This document shows, piece by piece, positions 63,886 to 64,000 of a stretch of DNA of 64,000 nt. The DNA is from an uncultured Ruminococcus sp. (lineage in GTDB: Bacteria; Bacillota; Clostridia; Oscillospirales; Ruminococcaceae). The notes below the pieces were generated by a model. That model saw only the letters and a list, made by a program, of their open reading frames with translations, did no database searches and was not told the DNA's origin. The stretch is taken from contig CANQJV010000007.1 of NCBI GenBank assembly GCA_947624295.1, positions 1-64,000 on the forward strand, written 5' to 3'. The translations under genes were made by a program, and so were the position numbers. Within the stretch, counting starts at the first letter, position 1; the number at the start of each line of letters is the position of its first letter.

Positions 63886-64000
63886 ATGTATAGTGACGAA
63901 GATATTTACAATGCGCATAGTTACAGTATGCACAACAGGGAACATATAGAAAAGAGTTATTATTGTGGCTGTTTCTACTGCGGGAAAATATTCAGACCGA
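63886..64000 (+). CDS. Partial gene: small Cys-rich (zinc-ribbon-like) protein, cut by window end
   Basis: ATG 63886 reads 'MYSDEDIYNAHSYSMHNREH' and then 'YYCGCFYCGKIFRP' before the edge. An in-frame TTG at 63877 is better placed relative to AAGGAG (63867-63872) and may be the true start. The CxCxxC pattern suggests metal binding. The 3' end is missing. Confidence 0.55.
   Translation, partial: MYSDEDIYNAHSYSMHNREHIEKSYYCGCFYCGKIFRP

Overview
The window reads as a chromosome segment from a low-GC, spore-lineage member of the Firmicutes (Bacillota), most likely Ruminococcus or a close relative in the Oscillospiraceae. The grounds are Spo0A and SpoVAD/SpoVAE, a CIRCE-controlled hrcA-grpE-dnaK-dnaJ operon, a secreted protein ending in a dockerin-like repeat, GH26/GH43/GH95 glycosidases, and AT-rich spacers with strong GGAGG ribosome sites and TTGACA-17-TATAAT type promoters. 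The species assignment is inference. I saw no rRNA, tRNA, CRISPR array, insertion sequence or prophage gene. Layout: 1-6.5 kb is a carbohydrate block (secreted leucine-rich-repeat/dockerin-like protein, GH95-type fucosidase, lipoprotein GH26 mannanase, degenerate HAD protein). 6.6-7.9 kb holds spo0A and a flavin reductase-like gene. 8.0-13.2 kb is the heat-shock operon on the minus strand, with an extra zinc-ribbon gene between grpE and dnaK, a perfect CIRCE and a consensus promoter. A divergent promoter then drives glmM through a ~250-nt leader that folds into a very long hairpin with a candidate 17-codon leader peptide. 15-25.8 kb holds a GH43 enzyme, a Wzz-like membrane protein, spoVAD-spoVAE, a Cro/C1-type regulator, and a run of phosphatase, membrane protein, RluA, LuxS and M23 peptidase genes. 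25.8-41.8 kb is the complete S10-spc-alpha ribosomal superoperon (rpsJ to rplQ, including secY, adk, map, infA, rpmJ and rpoA). It is preceded by a structured leader with an intrinsic terminator, and followed by yajC and a TIGR04086 membrane protein. 42.8-47.1 kb is a minus-strand operon of response regulator, histidine kinase, HtrA-type protease and a DUF2726 protein, a plausible envelope-stress unit. 47.3-51.0 kb is a minus-strand cluster of unknowns: a helical-repeat protein, a 777-residue low-complexity repeat protein, and a small paralogue of that protein's Cys-containing N-terminus. 51.5-53.5 kb has a polyisoprenyl-phosphate-type glycosyltransferase and a membrane-anchored unknown. 53.6-62.7 kb is a purine cluster: purE, purC, a PurF homologue without its catalytic cysteine, purM, purN, an archaeal-type IMP cyclohydrolase (PurO) and a stand-alone AICAR transformylase, interleaved with small uncharacterised genes, one apparently frameshifted. 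The end has an RNA ligase-family protein, a small membrane protein and the start of a Cys-rich protein cut by the window edge. The strongest leads are the glmM leader hairpin, in which six of seven arm differences remain G-U pairs only on the glmM-sense strand; the glutaminase-dead PurF homologue beside a PurO plus split AICAR transformylase; the 47-51 kb cluster; the terminator whose 3' arm is also the ribosome site of the TIGR04086 gene; and the zinc-ribbon gene inside the heat-shock operon.
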